NCBI GenBank assembly: GCA_022828595.1
Contig: JAKGHH010000001.1
Location: 120,106,999-120,170,998, forward strand
Length of the DNA: 64,000 bases
Source of the DNA: Nelumbo lutea
Taxonomy: Eukaryota; Streptophyta; Magnoliopsida; Proteales; Nelumbonaceae
Direction: 5' to 3'
How positions within the stretch are numbered: the stretch's first letter is position 1; each line of letters starts with the position of its first letter. Positions 36,401-47,603 of this stretch are shown piece by piece. Below the pieces are notes generated by a model. The model was not told where the DNA came from. It made no database searches and saw nothing but the letters and a program-made list of their open reading frames with translations. The position numbers and the translations under genes are program-made.

Positions 36401-39106
36401 CGGCAAGTTCCTAGGTTTCATGGTCACATAAAGGGGAATTGACAAAAACCCAAAGAAGATTCAGGCCATGCAGGATATGCAGTCCCACAGACGTATAAAG
36501 AAGTGCAGCAGCTCACTAGACGAATAGCCGCACTGAGCAAATTTATGTCAAAGTTTTCGTGCCTACCCTTCTTTAAGGCACTGAAAAAGGTTGAAGACTT
36601 CTAGTGAACTAAAGAGTGCAAATGGTCCTTCCAGGAGTTGAAGCACTACCTGAGATTGCCACTTTTACTCATGAAGCCGAACCTGGGAGACTAGCTCTTG
36701 CTCTTCCTGTCCACCAACAATGAAGTGATCAGTTTGGTCTGAGTAAAGGAGGAAGGCCAGACCCAAAGGCCGATCTACTACACCAACAAGGTACTCATGA
36801 GCATCAAGACGTGGTATTCAAACCTCAAAAAGGTCACCCTGGCCCTCGCCACCTCGGCAAGGAAGCTTAGGTCGTACTTCAAGGCACATAGCGTCTTAGT
36901 GCTCATTGACCTGCCACTTAAACATGTACTACATAGGCCAAACACATCAGGGCACCTAATCAAGTGGAGCGTAGAACTAAGCGAGTTTGACATCGAGTAC
37001 GCACCTTGGCTTGCCACCAAAGCCCAGACCCTAGTTGACTTCCTGGCTAAGTGCTCATTCTCAACTCAAAACCTAGTCGAGATCCCGCTAGTCTGGACCC
37101 TCTATGTGGACGGAACATCCAATCGACAAGGAAGCGGCGTCGGAAAATTCTCCTTAGACCAGATGATACCATCTTTGAGCACACCCTGAGGTTCAAGTTC
37201 AAGGAGTCGAATAATGAAGCAGAATACAAGGTCCTAATAGCTAGGCTTTGGCTCACACTAGATGTCAGAGCAAGGTGCGTAAAGTTCTTCAATGACTCCC
37301 AACTAGTGGTTAACTAGGTCATTGGTCAATTTGAGGCACGAGAGCCAACCACAGCAAGTTATCTGCATAAAGTGCAGGAGCTCGCCAGACAGCTCAAGCA
37401 CTATTCCATATTATAGATCCCCAGAGTTGAGAACACCCAATCTGACACCCTGTCAAAGCTTTCCAGCTCGCCGCGTACCGACCTCAGCACCATGGTCAAG
37501 ATGGACACCTTAGCACAACCCAACATCTTGGAAGCAACTCTAGCGGTCCTCCCTGTCTAGCAAGAGCCATCATGTATGGATTCGATCATACAATACCTCT
37601 AGAATGGCACCCTTCCTAAGGACCGAACCAAAGAATAAAAGGCTCACCCATAGTTTGGCTCGGTACTACCTTAGTCGAGGCCAACTCTATCGTCGGTCAC
37701 ACTCTCCCCTGCCTGAGGTGTCTGCACCCAGCCAAAGCTGATTATGTCCTCAGGGAGATACACGAGGGTATTTGCGGAGACCACCCTGGTGTATGGACCT
37801 TGACATTCAAGGCACTCCACAGGGCTACTTCTTGCCTACCATGAAGCAATATGCAATTCAGCTCATCTAAAGGTGCAACCACTGTCAAAGGCACTCAAAT
37901 CTCCACCAGCCAGCAGCCTTTCTCATGCCCATCCGAAGTCCATGGCCCTTCACTTAATGGGGCATGGACATCCTCGGAGCATTCCCCATTGTGATCTAAT
38001 AAATGATGTGCCTCCTTATTGATAAGAATAAAAATTATCAAATTTTTATCCCTAAATATTCAGTCTTTTATACTTAATTAGTACTTATTTGGACTCGTTA
38101 TGCTTGTATTTCGATTCAGGGCATGAAAGAAGGCGTCAGGAGAAAAACAAGGATAATCGGGTAATTTTGCATAGTTTCGGCACCGTGTAGTAATCTGGGC
38201 ATAACTCTCCCATCCGTATTCTGATTGAGATTATTCGAGATGCATTGGAAATATAAGGAAAAAAATCTACAACTTTCATGTTTTGAGTTTTTATAGATTC
38301 GGACTGCATCAAAGTCAAAATCGGGCCCGAAGTCTGAGAAAATTCATAGAGAAACTCAGTTCGCAGCTGAAACACAAGTCGTAGAGAAGCCTTGTAGAAG
38401 CCCAATTCGTTAAAGAAGCCCAATACGAATGCAAGAATAAAGAGTCCTATCAGATTCAATTTTCTGTTGTAATTCTAAGATAAAGGAGATTGAGATTAAT
38501 AGATAAGAGATAGGATATGATTAGATCTAAATTAATCCTTAGGAATTAAGACTTTCTATTTTTGAGAAAGAACTCCAAAAAGGAGTTGGAAATAACCCCT
38601 CCTCCTAAAGCTATATAAAGGGAGGGGACTAGCACCAGGCATCAATCAATCTCTGGAGCAATCAAGGAGAAATCTTCCAAGAGAGCTTCAGACTTCAAGA
38701 AGGCAGTCAGCAACGCAAGAGGAGAAAAGGAGGAAGGCGGCGGCAAGGAGAAGAAAAGCTCATCGATCTCAACTTCAAGGGCAACATCATGAGTTCTTTT
38801 TTATACATTGTTTGTTTAATTTCCTTTATCATGAACTAATTTATTTATAGCTAGGGCTATGGAAAGCCTAACCATGACCATAGATTGATTTTTATTTAAT
38901 TTAACCAAGTTATTTTTATTTCATATTGTCTATGAGTTATTATGCGTAATGCGATTAGGAGGTTATTTTTATTTTCATATTGTCTATGAGTTATTATGCG
39001 TAATGCGATTAGGAGTTTGGCTACCTCTTATTTGATTTGGTTTATATGGATGAATCGGAAAAGAAATTCATATAATAGACTAAATAATTTATAGTGTGAA
39101 TTGAAT

Positions 39107-39157
<51 letters not shown>

Positions 39158-40320
39158 GATTCATCTGATGATACAGGTTTTTCATAGAACTTTATGAACT
39201 TTCTATCTCGAGAACTCTAATCGAGGAATCGAAGGGTTACTTGATAGAAGTAGGTTTGATATATCCTGGAAGGGAATATTAAATCAATTAGGAAAAACAT
39301 CATCTTATGAAAATAACAACATATCTAGGTTAATTTAATAAATTGATATTCCTTGGGATGGTTAGGTGGACCAATAGTCCTAGCGCTTCCAATTAAATCA
39401 TTGCAAGTTCAATCGTTGATTGCCTTTGTTTTTATTTCTGTTCTTTTTCTATCTTTAATTTTCAGTAGTTCCTATTGTTAGAATTTGGTTGTCCAAATAA
39501 TTGAGGGAAGTTATAGTTCTAATATTTATTTTGTTAAATCCTCGTGGTAATGATATCTTTATACTACTTGATATCTAGTGCACTTGCTAGGGTTATATAA
39601 TTATAGCTATCACTTATCGTGGTGGACTATTTCATAAAGTGGGTGAAGGATGAGCCACTGTCACGCATTACCACATAGAATGCCCAATGCTTCCCATGGA
39701 AAAACACCATCTACCGTTTCAGCATCCCTCAGGTTCTCATCACCAACAATAGATCCCAATTCATCGACTAAATGTTTGAAGCCTTCTACACCGAGCTAAA
39801 AATAGACCATTGGACAACAGTGGTTCATTGGCCACAGAGTAATGGACAAACCAAAGTAACAACGGAACCTTGCTCCACAACTTGAAGACAAGTCTCAATA
39901 ATGCCAAAAGCAGGTGGGTCGTAAAGTTGTTGAGCATCCTCTGAGCTTATAGAACCACACTGCACACGGCCACCAGAGAGACCCCATTTAGCCTTGTGTT
40001 TAGAGCCGAGGCGATGATCCCCATGGAGATCGGATTTCCCACTCTCCAATCTACAAGGATGAGATGAACAATGAGGACCTTCATGCTAATCTTGACCTAG
40101 TGGAAGAAGCCCACAATCGAGCACACATCCAGAAGGTAACACAACAATAGAGGATGACTAGGTACTATGATACCAAAGTACCAAAGTTCGAAAGATAGTA
40201 CAGGATGATCAAAGTGCTTGGTCCAAGCACCTACAGACTAGAAGACCTCGATAGGAAGCTGATGCCGAGGAGCTAGAGCACTAGGAACCTTAGAATGTAC
40301 TATCAATGAATAGGACAGAG
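33467..40320 (+). pseudogene. gag-pol of element B
   Basis: Domains in order: degenerate gag (about 33600-34900); protease (about 35120-35450) in which the catalytic DTGS reads NTGS at 35185-35196; reverse transcriptase with KWRIYIDFTDLNRAY (about 35960) and YMDD (36270-36281); RNase H (about 36780-37060); a second RNase H starting WTLYVDGTSNRQGSG (about 37093), which is diagnostic of the Tat lineage; integrase N-terminus with EIHEGICGDHPG (about 37757); integrase core resuming VVDYFIKWVKDEPL at 39620 after a solo LTR; and a C-terminal end near 40320. Stops occur throughout. Element B is plus-strand, opposite to A. Confidence 0.8.
38020..39612 (+). mobile_element. Solo LTR (1.6 kb) in the integrase of element B
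   Basis: It starts TGATAAGAATAA and ends TAGCTATCA, with a perfect 5-bp target duplication, CTTAT (38015-38019 and 39613-39617). It splits the integrase core (DILGAFP... | ...VVDYFIKWV). It contains a promoter-like CTATATAAAGGGAGGGG (about 38612), a tandem duplication of about 60 bp around GTCTATGAGTTATTATGCG (38930-39015) and a (TA)n tract at 39110-39154. No internal region or second LTR is present. Confidence 0.85.
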
Positions 40321-40486
40321 GATTTCATGTATAAATAACACCTAAATAAAGTCTCATTTCCCCCAACAGTAGTCAAGTACACACCACACACATGACCCGA
40401 CCAAAGTCTAACAGCCGAGGACCTCACAACACAGCACTGCACACATAACCCCGCCAGACAAATGGTTGGGCATATTAAGACTATGC
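40321..40486. other. Element B sequence after pol
   Basis: This is short non-coding sequence between the end of the integrase and the solo LTR at 40487. It contains AATAAAG, but nothing I can name. Confidence 0.4.
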
Positions 40487-42431
40487 TGTTAGACAGTTTA
40501 GTATGCCCTTAGCTTCGATTAGAATGATATACTTTATGAGTTTATTGTAAATGAATAAAAGTGCATATTTGATTCATGTTCCCTTGGTATGTTTCTGTGT
40601 AATACCCTTAAACTGGACACTTAATGAGACTCGTGTTAGTTTAGAATGTTCACAGCCAGTGGGTCGGTCTGGGGAGACCTATCCTGACAAGGCTGACACT
40701 ATGGTGCCACCAAGTCGGTTGGGGTGGCCTGTCTCAGCTGCCAGGGTGAGACCCTAGGCACGTACAGTGTAGGATTAATTGAATCTTTGAACTGGACCAG
40801 ATTTCCAGTATTGCCCTGGACCTTAGAGATTGATGGGCAAAACTGGAAAGTTACACCCGACCCCTAGACTCGATTATGATACTACACTAGGTGTCGGATT
40901 GGGTTGTCTTTGATGTACCAATCAGTGAGATCCTTAGCAGGGGTCAAAACCTGGGTATATTGGGACAGTCTGAGAATTCATCTAAGTGGGTGGTCATAGT
41001 GATAGGATCAGCCCCTTTATCGGACAAAGGTAATGATCGGGGATGCACTCTCACTAATGGAAATCGAGACTGCCGACAGCCGATTTCAATCGTTGAGATT
41101 TGTTTTGCAAAATATATTTTATATGAGATATAAAAGTATATATATTATGGTTTCTAAAAGGTTTGCAAAAGGTTTTAATTCCCGGGATCCATATAAGTGG
41201 AGAATGCAACACTGTTCCTTGCAACCGAGGGAGAGGTACTCTCTTGTCTGGCAGTGTGTGATCATTATGGGCTGAGAGGTTAAGTGTAAGACCATTGAGG
41301 ATAATGCCTGATGGGCTAATCTTGCATCTGCCCACAGTCCCTGGGTGTTACAAGGTGACTTGGCACAGGGACCACTTAGGGTAAGTGTTGGACCCATAGA
41401 GCCCATGAGATGGGTTTCAGGGGGTGCACTGTCCATAACAGTGTATTCGGCCAGGCCTTGTAACAAAGGTTGGGCCGAACCCATGTGGCTGATGTGTAGA
41501 TCAATGCTTGGGTCCCACGCCATACAAGGAAGCCCAACTGGGCAGCAATTTGGAATCCTTTTGAGTACATAACCTTAATGGGCCTTAAGCCCATTTCGAA
41601 CTGGGCTGATTTGATCAGTCATTTAAAGGGGGCGAATTCTGAAGTGGGTCAGCTAAAAGGATTGGGCTTAGACCCTATCCACTCAGAGAGTCCAAGATCT
41701 AAATAAGATTTAGATCTGGAAACCTCCTAATTAGATTAGGAGACAGCTGATCTGATTTGCAGATAAGATAAGGATTATCCCTTATCACTAAAGGACTTCT
41801 AACCCAAATATGATTTGGATTAGCAACTCCTAATCTGATTAGGAGCTGATCCCTTTGAGATTATAAAAGGGGAAGGGGGCGGCAGCCTTAAGCACACAAT
41901 ATCATCAATAGCATTCTTCTCTTTGAAAAAAGAGAGATTGAGAGATTTCCTGCATACTGCGAATTCTCTCCTGCCGCCACCCTCCTGCTTTTGCCATTCC
42001 TTCAGTTCGATCTCCAGTTCTTGGGAGCAATCAAGATTGGATCTTGATTTCAATCTTTTAGGGAAAAGATTGGTTGGAGCTGTACTCAAGTCGTCCAGTT
42101 GATCCTTGAGAAGGGTCAAGTTCTTTTGGAAGAACGTTGCTGATTCTGCTCCACCTTGCACTGCGCCATCTTCAGTGGAAGCAGTCTTTGGATTCTTCCT
42201 TGGGCGTGAACACCTCCATTGGGAGATATTACATCTCTGTATCAGGTATATTCCTCTCCCATTATTTTTGGTTCAGATCTGGTTTAGTTTATGGTTCAAG
42301 ATTGATCCTTGAAAATATGATTTTCTAAATAGGGAATACGATTCCCAGTTGAAGGGAGAGAAAAATTTTTGAAATTCGCCCCTTATTCCGCAATCTTTGG
42401 GCGTCCATAGGATGGATCTCTCATCCCTTCA
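40487..42431 (+). mobile_element. Solo LTR (1.9 kb), family copy 1
   Basis: It starts TGTTAGACAGTTTAGTATGC and ends CATCCCTTCA. The 5-bp duplication is 4 of 5 (TATGC at 40482-40486, TACGC at 42432-42436). It is homologous over its length to 49776-51896. A transcription-start-like CTTTGAGATTATAAAAGGGG lies at about 41851. The wording GGTTGGAGCTGTACTC...TTCAGATCTGG matches the other copy. No coding region. Confidence 0.85.
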
Positions 42432-42800
42432 TACGCTATGAACAATGGCTGACCCTACTCAATGACCGAGTCGAACACAAAGGTCCAACACTTTAACTAA
42501 GACCCAACCGACCAAAAATGGCTAAGGCCCCAAGCAAAACCAGCCTAGCACGACAAGGTGGGCACAGTACCCCTACCCAAACACGAAAGAGGGCAGCAAC
42601 CGGACTCCACAAACACACATGCCTCAATGACGGGGTTTATCTGCACGAGAAGCATGGACAGCCTGATACCAAGGAGTGCGATCTCTGCGAATACCAAAGG
42701 CCACCAAGCTCCCCCACGATGATGAGGGCTCGGAAGCACTCCGACCAACCAAGACCCCCAATGGTCATTGCACCCCTAGAGGTAATGCAACCTTCTAAAG
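42432..42800. other. Element B 3' internal sequence
   Basis: This is retroelement DNA between the solo LTR and the antisense ORF region. The short plus-strand frames here (for example 42518-42808) show no recognisable domain. Confidence 0.35.
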
Positions 42801-44439
42801 TGAAATAACTTTAAAAAAAAAACAAGAGAAACAACACAGAATGTGTTCAACAAAAGAGTAAGCTTCCATTAATAAAAGAGGCAATACATCTGTCACGAAT
42901 CCCGACATACCGAGCTGAATACAGAGGCTCAAACAACAAAAAAAGACATCAATTCTCCATCGATGGGTCCTCAACATGGTCTTGGACACTGACAACAACG
43001 ACATCTTTGCGAGGTGGCTCCTTAGGCTCAAACAGGCCAAACTACCAAATGGCACTAGCATCTCAAAGAGAACTGGCACATCTACCGCCGCTGATAGAGA
43101 GAGAACCCCTCCTTCCAAGAATCAGTGGCACTGTCATCCAACTTATTCTAATGGGCCTCCAAAGCCTTGTACTCGATGATGTCCTCCTCCTTCACCCGAG
43201 ATACCTTCTCCCCGGCCTCCTCGAGCCCCTTCTATAGTTGTTCCTAGGCCTCTTTGAGATTGTGGATGCAACCCTTCATCTTACAGGCAGCTTCATCCCT
43301 TTCCTCAACACCGCACTTGAGCTCGGCCAACTCCGCCTTCAACGGGGTGCTCTCAACCTCTCGCACATTATATAATCACCATAGTCCACATAGGCGGTCG
43401 ATGAGGCCAACAACCAAACACCAACTGCAAGATACTAAATAGTTAGTACATGAAAGAACTACTAAGGACAAGGGAAAGCAGGTGGAGTCAAGCTTACCGC
43501 CATGATCGAATGAAGAGCCATGCTCTCCAAGAAGCTACTGGTGTGACTGTCGCACTCCTTCCTTATACCCAGGAGCATCACACCCTAGGTGAGTTGCTCA
43601 GCCATCCCTGTGGTCTTGAGGGTGTCATGCAGCCAAACCGACCAACACAGTACGTAGACCTCGACTCCATCACCATCTCTAACTGAGGTGTTCCCCGGGG
43701 CATCCCCCCTCTACAAAGAAGTTTAACCCAACTGAGGACTGCATCCTCACCACCTCGGAGTCAACCAAGACCACCTCCTCTGTTGGCCTCGGTTTCTTTG
43801 CCTACCGAGGCATGCCATCGCTAGAATGACATGGGGCCTCCATGGCTACAGCTGTTGTGTCCGAAGCAAAGCAGCCCAACCAAGTACCAAAATGAGTTCG
43901 GCATCAACTGAACAGGCAGAACCCAATAAGACCTCAACACTACCACTACCCCAGGGTCTAAAGGAAACCTAAGACTAGCAATCAAGTTGTGGACATACAC
44001 ACATATCTCCTTGGTCTGATCCAAAGTGGCCCTCTCACCTATCCCAGGACACCTCACCTCATACTACTCTGAGATATGGTAGGCCACCCGGATTGGGGCC
44101 ACATCGGCCGAGGAAAGGCTGCATGGAGCTGAGGCAAACCGCTTCTCAAACCTTTGCTTGAGGGCTTGTCCTTCTAATTGCATGTTAGCCTCAGTAACCT
44201 CATCTATGCAGTCCTAATCAACTTCTCACATCACATCACCCTCATTGACCTCGGTTGCGTTGGTGTTGATCTCATCTACACAGTCATAATCAACCTCTCA
44301 CATCACATCACCCTCATTGACCTTGGTCACGTTGGCATTGATAGCCCTAACCTTATTCATCTCACGCTGAGGACTACCCACACTCTTTCCCCCATGCTAT
44401 TTTGGAGAAAGAAGAAAGGGAGGAGGTAGTGCAAGACAT
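42800..44439 (-). pseudogene. Extra antisense ORF of element B
   Basis: On the minus strand the ATG at 44439 opens MSCTTSSLSS, close to MSSSSSLSS of element A. The reading then passes through many stops. The distal part (about 43400-42850) has the Arg/Glu/Ala-rich composition of the coiled-coil region seen in A and C. It lies between pol and the 3' end of B, in antisense, like its relatives. It is too decayed for a domain call on its own; the identity rests on position and start. Confidence 0.5.
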
Positions 44440-44512
44440 CTTACTAAAGAAAAAAAGAGCTCAAAACACTTGAAAAACAACACAAAATGACAGTCAAACT
44501 CCAAGGCAAAGA

Positions 44513-44635
44513 CACTCTCCAAGTGGTAAAGTGAAATGGCTTGCCTACACCCCCTTTTATAAAGGCATCCAACGGTCCAAGTGGTGAAGTGAAATGGCTC
44601 GCCTACTCCCCCTTTTATAAAGGTGGCCAATGACC
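44513..44635 (-). promoter_or_regulatory. Duplicated TATA-like promoter of the B antisense ORF
   Basis: Two tandem units of 58 bp each contain CCTTTATAAAAGGGGG (minus strand), with boxes at about 44555-44564 and 44613-44622. The nearer box is about 116 bp upstream of the ATG at 44439. The flank GAGCCATTT is shared with the equivalent region of element A. Confidence 0.5.
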
Positions 44636-44639
44636 CAGA

Positions 44640-44860
44640 TTAAAGTAAATTAATGATGCCGATTTGATGCCACATACCACACACGCGTGACCTCAAGAAG
44701 ACAAAATGGTGCACCCACCAGCCTGTGCCTAAAATGGTGTATCCAATGAGCTCACAAACCCGTGTCAAAAATAGTGCAAGCATTGAGCCATTCAATTGGC
44801 CCATCAACTCGATCTAACCTCGAGCCAGCTGGTTCAAACAAATTTGAGTTCCTCAACCAA
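44640..44860. other. 3' remnant of element B
   Basis: The text CACGCGTGACCTCAAGAAGACAAAATGG matches 52155-52180 of element C (CACCTCAGGAAGACAAAATGAC). The element therefore breaks off shortly before its 3' LTR, where element C integrase begins. Confidence 0.5.
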
Positions 44861-45590
44861 GGACATCATCCTCCGCTTTGGCCTGGCTACTATCACGGCT
44901 AGGATGATACAAAATTTATTTTGAAAGAACATCATCCGCTGCTTTGGCCTCCCCCACATGCTAGTCACCGACAATGGGAAGCAATTTGATGACGTGACAT
45001 TCAGAGAATGGTGTACCTCCCTTGACATCAAGTAGTAGTATACCTTAGCGGGCTATCCATAAACCAACAGCCTAGCCGAGGTCATCAACAGAACTATCCT
45101 AGAAGGGCTAAAGACCAGGCTCGGTAAAGCCAAATGCCTTTGGGCCGACAAGACAACACCTCGGACAACCACAGGAGAAACCTCATTCAACTTAACTTAT
45201 GGCACTGAGGTTGTCATTCTAGCAAAGATCAACCAGATGATGCTTCGAACCAAGGTGTACAATCAAGCCGAGAATGATGAAGAACTTAGAACAAACCTAG
45301 ACCTATTGGAAGAAGTCCGAGAACATGCTCAAATTAGGGTGGCGGCCTACTAGCAAAGGGTTGCCCGTTACTACAACTCAAGGGTGAAAGAGAGACACTA
45401 CAAGGAAGGAGACCTCATCCTTAGAAAAGTCATGGCGCCTGAGCCCAGTGTGGGCAAGCTCAGCCCCAACTGGGAAGGTCCCTATAGAATCAAGCAAGTT
45501 GTCAGCCCCGACACATTTCAGCTTGAGTATCTGAATGGAAGACCAATCCCTCGAACATGGAACTCAAAAAACCTTTGGATGTATTATTAG
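44860..45590 (+). pseudogene. Integrase C-terminal half of element C
   Basis: The frame reads GLPHMLVTDNGKQFDD (integrase core strand with the second catalytic Asp), LAEVINRTILEGLK (catalytic Glu region) and EGDLILRKVMAPEP, then GKLSPNWEGPYR, and ends at a stop after NLWMYY (45590). Only a few stops interrupt it, so it is less decayed than A and B. The upstream gag, protease, RT and RNase H are missing. A short duplication (ACATCATCC.CGCTTTGGCCT, about 44863 and 44931) marks the junction with B. Confidence 0.75.
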
Positions 45591-45708
45591 TAATTGCACT
45601 CCCTATTGGCTGAACAATGAATAGAAGTGCAAAGTTCTCCCCCCTCGGCTCCAACTCTTAGTGTACAAAGTTCTATGTCATTAATTGCCAGGACCCCTCG
45701 GTTGTATG

Positions 45709-46910
45709 TAGGGGTGTAAATGGTATTCCAAAATCTGAATTCGTATTTGAGATTCGATATAATTGAATCAAATTCGGATGATTCGAATGTTATTAACGGT
45801 CGAATTCGAATAACACATCTATACTGATTAATTTATTGAATCGAATTCGAATAACACTTGATTCGATTCGATTATATAAATTGTAATTATATAAATTATA
45901 ATTATAATAAATGATGACTATAATTATATTTATGTTAAATAAACATATTATTTTATTAAAGTACATCAAATATGGCTTTTGAAAAGCTTTTTTTAATATT
46001 ATTTTAATAGCAAAAGTTGAATAAAGACAAACTATTTCACAGGCTATGATGACTTTTCGAATAAGAGGCATGTCTCATTAATTATCTCTCATTTTTACTA
46101 TTATTTTAATACTTTTTTATGCTGGTTTCTCGAGTAAGATGCATGTCTCATTAATTATCTCTCACCTATTAGTATTATTTTAACATTTCTAATGATGATT
46201 TCTTGAATAAGAAGCATGCCACATTAATTATCTCCCACTTTTTAAGTATTATTTTAATATTGGCGCTTGTCTCATTTATTACCTCCCACTATTTGCATTT
46301 GAAACATTTCAACTTTACTATTCACTTTCTTCTTCTTCTTCGATTCAAGCCTATGTTTCTTCTCAATTCTTCTTTGGTTCATGGCTGCATTTCTTCTCCA
46401 CCTTTTATGATTTGTTACAGCTTTACATGTTTAAACCTTTTTTATTCTTTATTTTTGAATTGCATTCTCTCTCTCTCTCTCTATGCATGTTGTAGAGCTA
46501 AATATGGAGATTGACAATCTCTCCATTGCAGAATACACCAATAGCAATCTCTCTATGCTTGTTGTAGAGCACGCCAACATAGCAATACCAAATCGATGGC
46601 TATTATTCAAAAGCTTTTTTTATTTGTATTTTCTTTTTGTTTCTTGGAGGTTGGATCAATAGAGAATGAGAAAAAAATTTTGAATTGGGTTTCTTCTTAT
46701 TCGTCTGGTGAAGTTGGGATAGATTGACATTAAATTTTTTTTTAATTTGAATCAAAATTGAATATTCGATTATATAAACAAATTCGAATTCGATTTAGTG
46801 TTTTCAAAAACCATCGAATATCGAATCGAATACGAATGTTTATATTTTTAATCGGTTTTGAATTCAAATCAAGCCTAATTTGATTCAAATTCGCTCCGTT
46901 TACACCCCTA
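45709..46910. mobile_element. hAT-like non-autonomous element (1.2 kb) in element C
   Basis: It starts TAGGGGTGTAAATGG and ends CCGTTTACACCCCTA, a 15-bp inverted repeat. The 8-bp target duplication matches at 6 of 8 (GTTGTATG at 45701-45708, GCCGTATG at 46911-46918), the two differences being C/T. Subterminal regions are rich in GAATTCGAAT/ATTCGATT motifs. A (CT)n tract lies near 46465. No transposase ORF. Confidence 0.8.
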
Positions 46911-46918
46911 GCCGTATG

Positions 46919-47603
46919 ACCAGCCGACGCATACAGCCTCCTTTGAGGCTACACACTTAGACCAGATGCTGGTAAGGACACACGGTTCCTCTTGAACCAT
47001 ACGTCCACCCCGCCTTCATGCTAAGGCAGGGAACGACAAGGACCTCGGCCTATAACAAACAATCACACTAAAATAACCTAAGTACTTCGCCAAATAGGAA
47101 GAGCATGGTGACCTTGGCCGCCTAAAGGATCACACCCCAAGGCACCCCTAAGAAAGCTAAGCTAGGCCAGCTAAGGTACATCCCTCGCCCCAACCCCTCG
47201 AAGGCATCAGGCCACCTCGGCTTTACTTACTTAGAGGGGCAAAGGTCAGGAGGGCAAAAGCCCTGATGCCTCGGCGGCTCACCCCGTCCTCGTCCAATGA
47301 ATTCCTGATGGGGTTAGAAAGCAAGCCAAGTGAGAAAAGGGCTTTGCCTCTCTTTCCTTCCCATAGAGAAAAGGGGCCCCGACCATATCGGCGGCACAAC
47401 TCGGCCTCGGATGAGCTCCTTTAAATTAACTTCCTAAGTGGACAACTAACAACAAGCCACCTCATATGACAACGTCTTTGCATTGAGTATTCATTGTTAG
47501 CACTTTACAAAAAATAGGCCTCGAATGGGGAGGTCAAGCCCTTTACAAAAAGTAAGTCAAGAAAAAAAATCAAACAAAAGAAACGGGGAAGAAGTAGAGC
47601 AGC
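46919..47603. other. Spacer of element C
   Basis: This is GC-richer retroelement DNA (repeated CCTCGGC) between the integrase and the antisense ORF. I see no ORF or known motif. Confidence 0.4.
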
